Positions 25,210 to 33,630 of a stretch of DNA of 41,196 nucleotides are shown here, piece after piece. Under the pieces are notes generated by a model that worked only from the letters and a program-made list of their open reading frames with translations, had not been told where the DNA came from and made no database searches. This DNA is from an uncultured Synergistaceae bacterium (lineage in GTDB: Bacteria; Synergistota; Synergistia; Synergistales; Dethiosulfovibrionaceae), in NCBI GenBank assembly GCA_902489135.1, contig CABTYW010000010.1, forward strand, positions 1-41,196. Direction: 5' to 3'. How positions within the stretch are numbered: position 1 is the first letter of the stretch; the number at the start of each line of letters is the position of its first letter. The translations under genes were made by a program, and so were the position numbers.

Positions 25210-26172
25210 ATGTCACTCTACCATACAATGAACGCCCTTGAATTGTTGGATTCGCCGGCAGTTAACGGGGAGGCCGTCAAAAAGGCTCTCGTGGCTGCAG
25301 GGGTGCCTGAAAATCAGGTTACCGTCAAGACCGTGCGGGGGCCTTCGGGAAGCACAGATTTCGTTAAAACGTGGATCTACGGATCCGAAGGCAAACACAG
25401 AGGAGGCCAAGCGCCAACCCTCGGCATCGTAGGGCGCCTGGGCGGCATCGGAGCACGTCCTGAGCGAATCGGCCTTGTTTCCGACGGTGACGGCGCCGTT
25501 TCAGCCGTAGCCGTCGCCATGAAACTCGGAGCTATGGCTCAAAAGGGCGATGTGCTGAAGGGGGACGTCTTTGTCTCCACGCATATTTGCCCCAATGCCC
25601 CGACTCTTCCCCATGACCCGGTTCCTTTCATGGGTTCCCCTATTAATATGACTATTGCCAACAGCGAAGAGATGAGCGAGGCGTTGGATGCCGTTCTGTC
25701 CATTGATACCACCCGCGGCAACCGAATTATCAACAGCAGAGGATTTGCCATTTCGCCGACAGTAAAAGAGGGATGGATCCTCCGCGTCAGCGAAGATCTG
25801 CTCGAAATTATGGCTTCGGTCACCGGAGAACTGCCTAAAACCTTCGCTCTAAGCATGACCGACATCACCCCCTACGGAAACGGACTTTATCACATGAATA
25901 GCATCCTTCAGCCTTGTACAGCTACGAAAGCCCCCGTCGTCGGTGTGGCACTAACGGCCCAGTCCATGGTTCCCGGTTGCGCCACAGGAAGCGCACAGCC
26001 CAGCGACATTGAGGCTGCGGTGCGCTTTGCCATCGAAACGGCAAAAGCTTTTGGCGAAGGCCGATGCAGTTTTTACAACAAAGACGAGTTCCAACTGGCT
26101 CTCCGGCGCTATGGGACCATGAATAAGCTTCAGGGTATGGGCAGTCTTCCGCCCACAAACCCACAGGTGTAG
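25210..26172 (+). CDS. DUF1177 family protein
   Basis: The 320-aa protein begins MSLYHTMNALELLDSPAVNGE, typical of DUF1177. Its central region (GLVSDGDGAVSAVAVAMKLG, then GDVFVSTHICPNAP) looks like a zinc-peptidase-type alpha/beta fold with possible ligands D and H. GPFSGS-like residues and FMGSPINM follow. No biochemical function is established to my knowledge. AGGAGG lies 8 nt before the ATG. The 99 nt before the gene hold no other gene. DUF1177 genes recur beside AroM, DUF917, M20 and OPT genes in other bacteria, matching this order (established association; not checked here). Confidence 0.85.
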   Translation: MSLYHTMNALELLDSPAVNGEAVKKALVAAGVPENQVTVKTVRGPSGSTDFVKTWIYGSEGKHRGGQAPTLGIVGRLGGIGARPERIGLVSDGDGAVSAVAVAMKLGAMAQKGDVLKGDVFVSTHICPNAPTLPHDPVPFMGSPINMTIANSEEMSEALDAVLSIDTTRGNRIINSRGFAISPTVKEGWILRVSEDLLEIMASVTGELPKTFALSMTDITPYGNGLYHMNSILQPCTATKAPVVGVALTAQSMVPGCATGSAQPSDIEAAVRFAIETAKAFGEGRCSFYNKDEFQLALRRYGTMNKLQGMGSLPPTNPQV

Positions 26173-26182
26173 AGGCATTGTC

Positions 26183-26857
26183 ATGGCTCTGCGAGTTGGA
26201 ACAGTCACGATCGGACAGGCTCCGAGAGTAGATTTGACGCCGGATCTGATGAAAATTCTCGGGAACGATGTCGAACTGGTCGAAGCCGGCGCGCTGGACG
26301 GCTTAAGCAAAGAGCAGATTGCTTCAATGGCACCGCACAGTGGGGATTACGTGCTGGTCACGCGCCTTGCCGACGGAAGTTCGGTGCAGATCTGTGAGAG
26401 AACGGTTACGCCGCTGGTACGTCAAAAAATCGCCGATCACTTTGCCGCCGGGATCCCTGCAGTCCTGTTGCTCTGCACAGGCGAATTTCCGGATTTTCCA
26501 ACAGACGGTCTGCTCCTGAGGCCGCAGAAAATTCTATTCAATGCCGTTCAGTCTGTCGTTTCCGCAGGAATGAAACTGGGGATTTTCATGCCGTCGGCAG
26601 ATCAGTTGCAACAGTCGTCGCGTCGTTGGTCCAAGGTTTCACTGCAGAACCGCTCTCTCGGCGCGTCGCCCTATAACCATCCTGAAAAATCAATTTCCGA
26701 GGTAGCGGAAGAGTTCGCCCGATGGGGAGCCGAAGTCCTCGTCATGGACTGTATGGGGTATACGCTGGCGATGAAAGATCAGGTGCGCAAGATCACGGGC
26801 AAACCCGTAATCCTCGCCCGATCCATCGCCGCACGGGTGCTGCGGGAGCTCATATAA
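26183..26857 (+). CDS. AroM family protein
   Basis: The 224-aa protein opens LRVGTVTIGQAPRVDLTPD, the AroM signature. Two cysteines sit where the racemase superfamily has its catalytic pair: C98 (LLLCTGEF) and C190 (LVMDCMGYT). AroM is therefore a likely racemase or isomerase-fold enzyme; despite its name no role in aromatic synthesis is shown. AGAGG lies 7 nt before the ATG, and the gene begins 10 nt after DUF1177, so the two are co-translated. Two different two-cysteine racemase-fold proteins in one cluster is notable. Confidence 0.88.
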   Translation: MALRVGTVTIGQAPRVDLTPDLMKILGNDVELVEAGALDGLSKEQIASMAPHSGDYVLVTRLADGSSVQICERTVTPLVRQKIADHFAAGIPAVLLLCTGEFPDFPTDGLLLRPQKILFNAVQSVVSAGMKLGIFMPSADQLQQSSRRWSKVSLQNRSLGASPYNHPEKSISEVAEEFARWGAEVLVMDCMGYTLAMKDQVRKITGKPVILARSIAARVLRELI

Positions 26858-26971
26858 AGTCAAACGCAGCAATACAAAGGATTAAAAAACGCAAGAAGTC
26901 CCAAACAATCTCTTGATGCAAATATCACATTCACATCCTTCAAACTATAACTAAATTGGAGGCATAACGCG

Positions 26972-28699
26972 ATGGGAACTATTATCCAATTCGACCATGT
27001 AACTTACACCTATCCCGGCGCAGAAAAGCCAGCCATTGAAGATATTAACCTGTCAATACAGGAAGGAGAACTCGTTCTTATTACTGGACCTTCAGGAGCT
27101 GGAAAAACAACTTTCTGTTCTACACTCAATCGTATTGTTCCCGAATCTTATGCGGGGGACTTTCAAGGCAAGCTTTTAATACAAGGCAAAGATATATCCA
27201 AACGACGTATCGGAGACATGGCTTTTATCTCTGGATTGCTTTTTCAAGATCCTAGCGGCCAACTCACGAACCCGACAGTTGAAGATGAAATCGCTTTTGG
27301 TCCAGAAAACCGGGGATTACCAGTCGAAAAAATTGAACACTTAATTAAAGAATATTCCGGCTATGTAGGTATGGAAGCTTATCTTCAACGCCCTCCGCAG
27401 GCGCTCTCAGGCGGGCAGCAACAGTCGGTAGCTTTAGCATCGGTCTTAGCGATGGAACCAGACATTTATGTCCTTGATGAGCCCACTTCCAACCTTGATC
27501 CATTGGGTAGCGACCTTGTCTTCCATTTAATGAAAAAACTGGCTGAAGACAAAAAGAAAACTGTCTTAATCGTCGAACACAAGATCGAGAAAGTAATTAA
27601 CCTCGTCAATCGCATTATCGTAATGAATAAAGGCCATGTTATCTATGACGATACACCTGAAGAGGTACTCCGCCACTCTAGTGAGCTTAAACAAATCGGC
27701 GTCATTCCTCCTCAGGTCAATCAATTCTGCTCATGGATAAACAAAAAGAAAAAACAAAACCTTCCTCAGCCAAAAAACATTAATCAGGCCGTTAACACTT
27801 TCAAAGAAATATTTTCTAATAAGTTGACACAAGAACATCTTCACAATACTGAAAAAAGACTCAGAACGTACAGGAAATTTACCGATTCGATCATTCATGT
27901 TGAAAACCTGCACTTTGGCTATACACCTGATGTAGAAGTTTTACATGGCATCAGTCTTGATATCTACAAAGGACAATTTGTTTCTATCGTCGGCCGTAAT
28001 GGTTCAGGAAAAACAACAATCGTCAAACACTTTAATGGACTACACCAACCCAGTAGCGGATGTGTATCCGTTAAAGGCATTGACACCAGGCAAACAACTG
28101 TTGCAGAGCTTTCAAAATCAGTGGGCTACTGTTTTCAAAATCCAGATCATCAAATTTTTTCTTCCGTCGTTGCTGATGAATTAGCTTATGGGCCTAAAAA
28201 TTTAGGCTATACTAAAGCGGAAATTGATCAAACTATCCATGAAGTTGCAAAACTGCTCGACATCGAAGACATTTTAGATTCCAATCCATACAATCTCAGC
28301 AAAGGTCAGCGTCAACAGATTGCCGTTGCTGCAATTCTATGCATGAAGCCCGATATTCTCATTGTTGATGAACCAACAACTGGGCAGGATCCCATTCAAA
28401 GCCGCGCAATGATGGACATGATGAAACGCCTCAACGAAAAATTGGGGAAAACCATTATCGTAATAACTCATGACATGGGTATTGCGGCAGAATATTCTGA
28501 TCGGATCGTTGTCATGTACATGGGAAATATTATCGCAGATGGAACTCCAAGGGATGTCTTCGCACAGGAGGAACTTCTGAGATCTTCAAATCTTGAAGCT
28601 CCCCAGATTACTCGACTTTTTCAGCACTGCGGCATCAAATCTCCTACGATCGTCGACGTAGATGAAGCCTGTAGCCTGTTTGAAGATATTCCTTTATAG
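26972..28699 (+). CDS. ECF transporter fused A1A2 ATPase
   Basis: The 575-aa protein carries two ABC domains. The first has GPSGAGKTT (about 40), LSGGQQQSVALASVLAM and VLDEPTSNLDP. The second has GRNGSGKTT (about 340), FQNPDHQIFSSVVADELAYGP, LSKGQRQQIAVAAILCM and VDEPTTGQDP. FQDPSGQLTNPTVEDEIAFGPEN and its counterpart in domain 2 are typical of ECF/cobalt-type ATPases. The linker is about residues 255-310. It energises the T and S components that follow. GGAGG lies 9 nt before the ATG. Codon use is visibly A+T-rich compared with genes on both sides, suggesting separate acquisition. Confidence 0.93.
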   Translation: MGTIIQFDHVTYTYPGAEKPAIEDINLSIQEGELVLITGPSGAGKTTFCSTLNRIVPESYAGDFQGKLLIQGKDISKRRIGDMAFISGLLFQDPSGQLTNPTVEDEIAFGPENRGLPVEKIEHLIKEYSGYVGMEAYLQRPPQALSGGQQQSVALASVLAMEPDIYVLDEPTSNLDPLGSDLVFHLMKKLAEDKKKTVLIVEHKIEKVINLVNRIIVMNKGHVIYDDTPEEVLRHSSELKQIGVIPPQVNQFCSWINKKKKQNLPQPKNINQAVNTFKEIFSNKLTQEHLHNTEKRLRTYRKFTDSIIHVENLHFGYTPDVEVLHGISLDIYKGQFVSIVGRNGSGKTTIVKHFNGLHQPSSGCVSVKGIDTRQTTVAELSKSVGYCFQNPDHQIFSSVVADELAYGPKNLGYTKAEIDQTIHEVAKLLDIEDILDSNPYNLSKGQRQQIAVAAILCMKPDILIVDEPTTGQDPIQSRAMMDMMKRLNEKLGKTIIVITHDMGIAAEYSDRIVVMYMGNIIADGTPRDVFAQEELLRSSNLEAPQITRLFQHCGIKSPTIVDVDEACSLFEDIPL

Positions 28700-28715
28700 C
28701 AGAGGAGGCATCATC

Positions 28716-29537
28716 ATGAATTCTGACGTAAAAAAGTCATTTCTCTATAATCTTGATCCAAGAACAAAAATTTTTTTGCTGATTACTTTGATCGTCATTG
28801 GATGTGCCGTGTTTGATCCCTTTATTGTGGCACTATTACTGCTGATCGCCTATATTTTGTACAGAGTTTCAGGTTTTTCCAAAGTGCAAATATGGAAGCT
28901 CACAAAGCCATTGATCTTTGCTTTTTTCCTCTTTTTTATTCTTAACTTTCCGTTTGCAAAACCACTTCCTGACGAACGCATATTCTTCTTTCTATTCCCG
29001 GGAAAGCATCTGCCTGTTACCGCAACAGGGATTCTCAGTGGATTAGCCAGCGCTATGCGTTTTATATTCTTTATATGGACGGCTGATCTCATTACCAGCG
29101 TTACGCCGACGAGCTCCATCGTTCTTACAATGAACAAAGCAAAGCTTCCTCCAGAAGCGTCTATAGCTATTGGGATTGCTTTTTCCTATATTCCAGTTCT
29201 GAAGAACGAAATTAGTACTGTTATAGAGGCCCAAAAGGCTCGTGGCGCAAGTTTCGAAAGTTCTAATCCATTCAAAAAAATTAAAGCATATATTCCTGTC
29301 ATTGTTCCCGGACTATTCATATCGATCTTAAAAGGACAAGAGATTGCTCGCGCAATCGAAGCCAGAGGTTTTACAAACAATCCGCTGCATAGAACTTATC
29401 GTAAAACACTCGAGCTTCGAATCAGAGATTTCGTTGTCATGTTAATCGCTGCCATTGCAATGGGGACAGTAGTTTATTTCAGCTCTGAAAAGAGCTGGTT
29501 TGGGACTTTGTTTACATGGAATTTTCTATTCCAGTAA
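28716..29537 (+). CDS. ECF transporter T component
   Basis: Transmembrane coupling subunit (EcfT type), 273 aa. It has five to six membrane segments, beginning LDPRTKIFLLITLIVIGCAVF. The two Ala-Arg-Gly coupling motifs are in EAQKARGASFESSNPFKKIKAYIPV and AIEARGF. AGAGGAGG precedes the ATG at 28716, 16 nt after the ATPase stop. It shares the A+T-rich composition of the ATPase gene. Confidence 0.92.
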   Translation: MNSDVKKSFLYNLDPRTKIFLLITLIVIGCAVFDPFIVALLLLIAYILYRVSGFSKVQIWKLTKPLIFAFFLFFILNFPFAKPLPDERIFFFLFPGKHLPVTATGILSGLASAMRFIFFIWTADLITSVTPTSSIVLTMNKAKLPPEASIAIGIAFSYIPVLKNEISTVIEAQKARGASFESSNPFKKIKAYIPVIVPGLFISILKGQEIARAIEARGFTNNPLHRTYRKTLELRIRDFVVMLIAAIAMGTVVYFSSEKSWFGTLFTWNFLFQ

Positions 29538-29573
29538 AACATCGTCAATTTTTAGATAAAGGAGAGATATGAA

Positions 29574-30311
29574 ATGAGAAAAGAAACAAAGAGGGGGTTC
29601 ATCGGGCTACTGGCAATTTTCGTCTTTTTTGTGCTTTTCCGCGTATATTATCAAAAAGGATCAAAATTGCTTGCCAATCTTTATCCTTGGAACTATATTG
29701 CATTGGCAGTTATTGTGACATTCTTGCTTTTTTATATGTTTAAAGCGAAGAAAGACTTTCAGAAACAAGAGACTTGTGAACGCAAACCTCTGATGTCCTC
29801 AAATCAAATTGGTCTTGCGGCAGCTTTTGGCGGTGCGGCCTTTGCTTTCCGTGCCTTGGGAATTGCAATTCCTCTTGTACCGCCTCTGGTCATGGATCCC
29901 GGAGCACTTATGCCCTGTTTAGCCGGCATGTGCGGTGGCCCCATCGTTGGCACTATCGTTGGAATCGCCCGTGGAATTCCATCGGGCACCCCTGCGGTAG
30001 ACCTTTGGGCGCAGCCAGCCAAAGGCATTTATTGGTATTTTGCATGGAAACAGATTGTCAAAATCGAAAATGAACGGACACGTTGGATAGTCTTCGCTAT
30101 TTCAACATTGCTGCTTCAGTTTTTCGTCGAACAGCCTATGTTTATCGCCGGCAACTCTTTTATTCTGCACCTGTATGACTTTTACCCCACGTGGCCATTT
30201 ACTTTGGGTTGGTACTCTGCAATCTATGCTGTTTTCCAGTTCGTTATTTTCGCTGCTATCATTAAAGCTTTCCCAGGATTATTCGGTTGGAAACGCTCTA
30301 AGAAAAACTAG
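29574..30311 (+). CDS. Putative ECF transporter S component, substrate unknown
   Basis: The 245-aa membrane protein has about seven segments: two at the N terminus (about 9-25 and 40-58), a charged loop, then five. The loop after segment 4 carries PPLVMDPGALMPCLAGMCGGPIVG followed by GIARGIPSGTPAVDLWAQPAKG, a strikingly Gly/Pro-rich stretch likely to line the binding site. I do not recognise it as a vitamin, cobalt or nickel S component. Position directly after the A and T genes, with a GGAGAG site, supports the assignment. The two extra N-terminal segments are unusual for an S protein. Confidence 0.75.
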   Translation: MRKETKRGFIGLLAIFVFFVLFRVYYQKGSKLLANLYPWNYIALAVIVTFLLFYMFKAKKDFQKQETCERKPLMSSNQIGLAAAFGGAAFAFRALGIAIPLVPPLVMDPGALMPCLAGMCGGPIVGTIVGIARGIPSGTPAVDLWAQPAKGIYWYFAWKQIVKIENERTRWIVFAISTLLLQFFVEQPMFIAGNSFILHLYDFYPTWPFTLGWYSAIYAVFQFVIFAAIIKAFPGLFGWKRSKKN

Positions 30312-30342
30312 TAGTTAATTATAGAAGGGGCCTATAAGCAAT

Positions 30343-30358
30343 AAAGATAATTATCTTT
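30343..30358. repeat. 16-bp perfect palindrome ahead of the M20 gene
   Basis: AAAGATAATTATCTTT is fully self-complementary. It lies in the 124-nt gap between the S component and the M20 gene and could be a dimeric-regulator site. Assigning a regulator would be guesswork. Confidence 0.4.
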
Positions 30359-30375
30359 CAAGGTATTATCATGAC

Positions 30376-30389
30376 TCACAAAATTGTGA
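30376..30389. repeat. TCACAA-AA-TTGTGA inverted repeat
   Basis: Six-bp arms with a 2-nt centre, 18 nt after the preceding palindrome and 47 nt before the M20 start. Two dyads in one short gap suggest regulation of the M20 gene separate from the ECF genes. Confidence 0.35.
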
Positions 30390-30435
30390 CGCCATATTCC
30401 TGAAAGCTATACCATAGCAGAAAGGATAATAAAAA

Positions 30436-31689
30436 ATGGATAACTACAAAAAACTCTATGATCTTGTAGATAGCAGAAGCCAGCAGCTGCTTTCTCTGTG
30501 CTCCGACCTGATCCGTATTCCCAGCGTTAACCCGCCAGGTGATGTTGAGCTCATCGTTACCTCCATTGTCAATTATCTGACAGAACATCATATTCCATGC
30601 AGAGTGATCCGTCCCGTAAAAAACGCCCCAAATATCATTGCCGAACTTGGTGATCCATCGGGAAAAAAACTGGTTCTCAACGGTCACTGTGACGTCGTGC
30701 CTGTCGGAAATCGCGACAAATGGGATTTTGATCCCTTCGGCGGCGAAATCAAAGATGGAAAAATCCTTGGGCGTGGTACTTCTGACATGAAGTGTGGCCT
30801 CGCCGGTTTAATGTTTTCCATGGGACTTCTAGCCGATGAAAAAATTCCTCTACGCGGGCAAATCATCTTGACAGTCGTTCCCGACGAAGAGGTCAGCGGT
30901 CCCTGGGGAACGAAATGGCTCGTCGAAAGCGGAACTGTAAAAGGTGATGCCGCTCTAATTGCCGAACCTACAGGTTTTTTCAATTGCGAGATCGGTCAGA
31001 AAGGATGTTGTTGGATCAAACTTAAGGCCATTGGCGAACCTGCCCACGGCAGTCTTTCTCCCTATAAAGGAAGCAATGCCATCGACAGGCTGCTTAAAGT
31101 TCTCCAGCACATTCACAAAATCCGCGACATCGTTCCCCGCTACAACGACAAGGAAACCGCCCTCGTTATGGAAGAATCGCGTCGCATGGCACAGCGTTTG
31201 ATTGGCGCTCCCGGCGTTCAGCACGTTCTTAACCATTGCACTGTCAATATCGGCAAAATCTCAGGCGGCACGAAGGTAAACATGGTACCAGATTTTGCCG
31301 AGGCCGAAATTGATGTACGGTTGCCGCTCGGTGTGTCGTGCGACATGGTAGAAGAAACATTGCTGATGATCATCAATGAATCCTGTGTGGATGGTATCAC
31401 CTATGAATTTGGCTGGAAATCCGAACCCAACAGCACGAACCGCAAAGCCGCCATTGTGGAAGCCGTCGCGCAAAACGTCCAGAGAGTATGGGGAGAACCG
31501 TTGAATAGGACATACCAGTGGGCAAGCAGCGATGCTCGATTCTTCAGGTATGCTGGAATTCCCACACTGCAATACGGACCGGCCAATCTAGAAGGAATTC
31601 ACGCTTATAATGAAACCGTTGATGTCAAAGATGTGATCAATGCCGCAAAGATCTACACAGGTTCCATCATTGATTTTCTCAACAGTTAG
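30436..31689 (+). CDS. M20 family metallo-amidohydrolase (ArgE/DapE/carboxypeptidase-like)
   Basis: Cytosolic dizinc enzyme that cleaves an amide or N-acyl/N-carbamoyl bond. The 417-aa product has H84 and D86 (NGHCDVVP), D117 (GRGTSDMKCG), the E151/E152 pair (PDEEVSG), E177 (AEPTG) and a C-terminal His (GIHAYNE). A dimerisation domain (about 195-320) starts at CCWIKLKAIGEPAHGS. Its composition is closer to the rest of the genome than the ECF genes. M20 enzymes include L-carbamoylases, which would suit a hydantoin-type pathway, but the sequence does not decide between deacetylase, desuccinylase, peptidase and carbamoylase. Confidence 0.9.
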   Translation: MDNYKKLYDLVDSRSQQLLSLCSDLIRIPSVNPPGDVELIVTSIVNYLTEHHIPCRVIRPVKNAPNIIAELGDPSGKKLVLNGHCDVVPVGNRDKWDFDPFGGEIKDGKILGRGTSDMKCGLAGLMFSMGLLADEKIPLRGQIILTVVPDEEVSGPWGTKWLVESGTVKGDAALIAEPTGFFNCEIGQKGCCWIKLKAIGEPAHGSLSPYKGSNAIDRLLKVLQHIHKIRDIVPRYNDKETALVMEESRRMAQRLIGAPGVQHVLNHCTVNIGKISGGTKVNMVPDFAEAEIDVRLPLGVSCDMVEETLLMIINESCVDGITYEFGWKSEPNSTNRKAAIVEAVAQNVQRVWGEPLNRTYQWASSDARFFRYAGIPTLQYGPANLEGIHAYNETVDVKDVINAAKIYTGSIIDFLNS

Positions 31690-32089
31690 CCCTCTTCAGA
31701 TGAAAAGCATGAATTGGTGATATTACGCAGCTACTTTGACCCCTCCATTGCCGATGGAGCTTTATAGCCCGTTGATTATCAATTAATTTCTTTTCTATGA
31801 TTCTCGACAGTGTTGTTATCGCGCTGCCCACCATCGCCATCGAAAGAGAAATCGTCCATATCTGTTTGTTCCTTATCTGTTCAGTTCTCGTGGGACAATT
31901 GGATTCAGGGAGCTATGCCCTGAACCAACTATGATCGGCCATAAACTCCTCCATACTCGGTTTCTGTGCGCTAAGCATTAGTCTTATACTCTTTTTCTCA
32001 TTGGAGCTCAAGTGTCACCTTCAGAAGTGGTTTCTGGGCTTGGCAACCGCTCCACGAAAGCTTAAAAATGCGCTTGAGTCTAACAACAC
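31690..32089. other. Gene-free stretch after the M20 gene
   Basis: Short open frames occur on both strands (e.g. a 45-residue hydrophobic frame from about 31797 on plus) but none has good ribosome signals or recognisable sequence. A weak hairpin CTCCAT/ATGGAG followed by CTTTA (31743-31763) could end the cluster transcript. The stretch may be decayed DNA at the edge of the accessory region. Confidence 0.4.
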
Positions 32090-32136
32090 GAGCCTGTCTC
32101 ATTCTCTTCCATTCGGAAAGGAATGAGACAGGCTCG
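32089..32136. terminator. Long hairpin between the M20 and ompH genes
   Basis: GAGCCTGTCTCATTC (32090-32104) pairs perfectly with GAATGAGACAGGCTC (32121-32135). TTCC/GGAA pairs inside the loop and one more C-G pair closes the base. It lies 39 nt after the ompH stop. No T-run follows on either strand. Confidence 0.5.
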
Positions 32137-32174
32137 CGTGTCATTGCAAAATCAGTTTTGCCCGGACGGGGCTG

Positions 32175-32699
32175 TTATTTCTGAGGCTGCTGGGGAGCTT
32201 CGGGACGGTTGATGGTGACTTTGGGAAGGTCGGGGAACTTGGGCTTGCGAAGGTTCATTTCCTTCAATACGCCGGTGGTGAATTCCACGGAGGCGCTGCT
32301 TGCCAGCAGAAGGTCTTTGTTGATCACCATTTTATAGCTTTTATTCTTGCTCAGCCACGCAGCGGCGGCGGCTTTCAGCTCGGTCTCAAGGATGCTGTTG
32401 GTGGCCTGCTGTTCCAGGGCGAGCTGGCGGTTCAGCACCTGGCGCGCTTCGGCAATGGCCTGCTGCACTTCGGGAGCGTTATTGTTCTTGTGAATGGCGA
32501 GGAAGTCGTTCATGCCCTTTTGAAGGACTTCCTGCACTTCTTTCATGTGAGCGGCGGCGGCTTTGCCGGGTGCTGAAGTGCTAAGGATTTTTTGAACGTC
32601 CACCACGGCGACGTTGGTCTGAACGGCGGCAGGTGCCGCGGGCGCCAGCGCGAAAACGGCGGCAAAAGCTGCAAGCAGCAGGTACTTCAATGTATTCAT
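32175..32699 (-). CDS. OmpH/Skp-family periplasmic chaperone
   Basis: Holdase for unfolded outer-membrane proteins in transit. The 174-aa protein has a clear signal peptide (about 1-25, LLLAAFAAVFALAPAAPA). It continues with VAVVDVQKILSTSAPGK, the usual start of mature Skp. A long helical arm (about 45-110) follows, then a core return segment. A proline-rich tail (PEAPQQPQK) is added. GGGAGG lies before the ATG at 32699. Skp normally sits beside bamA or lpxD; here it stands alone. Confidence 0.85.
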   Translation of the reverse strand: MNTLKYLLLAAFAAVFALAPAAPAAVQTNVAVVDVQKILSTSAPGKAAAAHMKEVQEVLQKGMNDFLAIHKNNNAPEVQQAIAEARQVLNRQLALEQQATNSILETELKAAAAAWLSKNKSYKMVINKDLLLASSASVEFTTGVLKEMNLRKPKFPDLPKVTINRPEAPQQPQK

Positions 32700-32866
32700 A
32701 CTACATCCTCCCTTGAAATTTTTTGGGGCTCGCTCCGGCGGTCATTGTCGCGTTTTAAGGCCCGGAAAAGCACGCCTCGAATGGGCCACGGGCGCTTCAC
32801 AGCCATCGGAGACTCAACGGCGTTGCCCCAGATTAAGCTTTTTGCAAACTACAACAATGCTTTTTA

Positions 32867-32872
32867 ATTATA
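32867..32872 (-). promoter_or_regulatory. -10 element of ompH
   Basis: TATAAT on the minus strand, preceded by TTTATT at 17-nt spacing (32890-32895). It implies a leader of about 160 nt before the ompH start, much longer than other leaders here. Confidence 0.5.
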
Positions 32873-32895
32873 CAGCTTTGCTCAAATAAAATAAA

Positions 32896-33630
32896 GCCCG
32901 ATTTTAAAGCTGCTTTTCCGCCATTTCTTTCAATTCATGGAAAATTCATTTTTCCACGAGAAGACTGGGGGGCTTGTTCTCGCAGCGCTCCCTCGGGGGC
33001 GCACGTTCCTTCACGCCAATCGGCAAATTCGACACCGTGTCGCGACGGCTCGGCTGCGGCAGGCGAGGAGGGAAAAGTGCTGCCTCTTTTTATTCTGCAA
33101 AGTCTGTCCTCATGTCTTTGGTGCAGCTGTCCGTTTCAGTTTTTTGTGCGACGTCCGCTCTTTTTTCAAAGGGAAAAGGCGTTTTCACGGTCGCAGTGTT
33201 TTTTGCAGTTCAGCCGGGATTTTGCGGTGTGTCCTCTTCCATTTGTCCTCATGGGTTGGGCTCTCGGCGGGAACTCCGCGGGGCGCACAAGTCTCCCGCC
33301 GCCTGGGGAAGCGCACTGCTGCAGAGAAATGGCGAAGGTTTTACAAATTTCAGCGACTGGCCGATCCGCTGAGCCCACGGGGCACCGCCGTCTGCGGCCT
33401 TTGCAGCGGATACGACGAAGGGATACGAACATTTTCTCTGGGGGCGAGAAAGGGAGTTTCACCTCGCAGACATACGGTTTTTTCATCTTTCCTTGTCCCG
33501 CTCGCTTCGTTATGGTCCCGTCAGATTTTGGGGCGATATTTTGGGCGAAAAAGTGTTTAAAGCCACAGTTCCATAATGGAAATTTTAAGATTAGAATAGG
33601 ATCAGTACGTTTTTCAGGGAGGTCATCTCA
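32896..33630. other. Long stretch without a supported gene, upstream of the two-component genes
   Basis: Three overlapping plus-strand frames of 132-207 codons are open (32937-33560, 32974-33372, 33077-33634). Their translations are Arg/Cys/Phe-rich with no family resemblance, and none has a credible ribosome site. The strand is markedly T-rich on plus. No tRNA, 6S, RNase P, tmRNA or riboswitch core was recognised. A weak -10 TAGAAT (33592-33597) may serve the response regulator. Confidence 0.4.

Noticed and set aside
31857..31940. Minus-strand 26-codon frame starting MDDFSFDGDGG in the gap after M20
   Set aside because: Too short, no recognised family, weak ribosome site.
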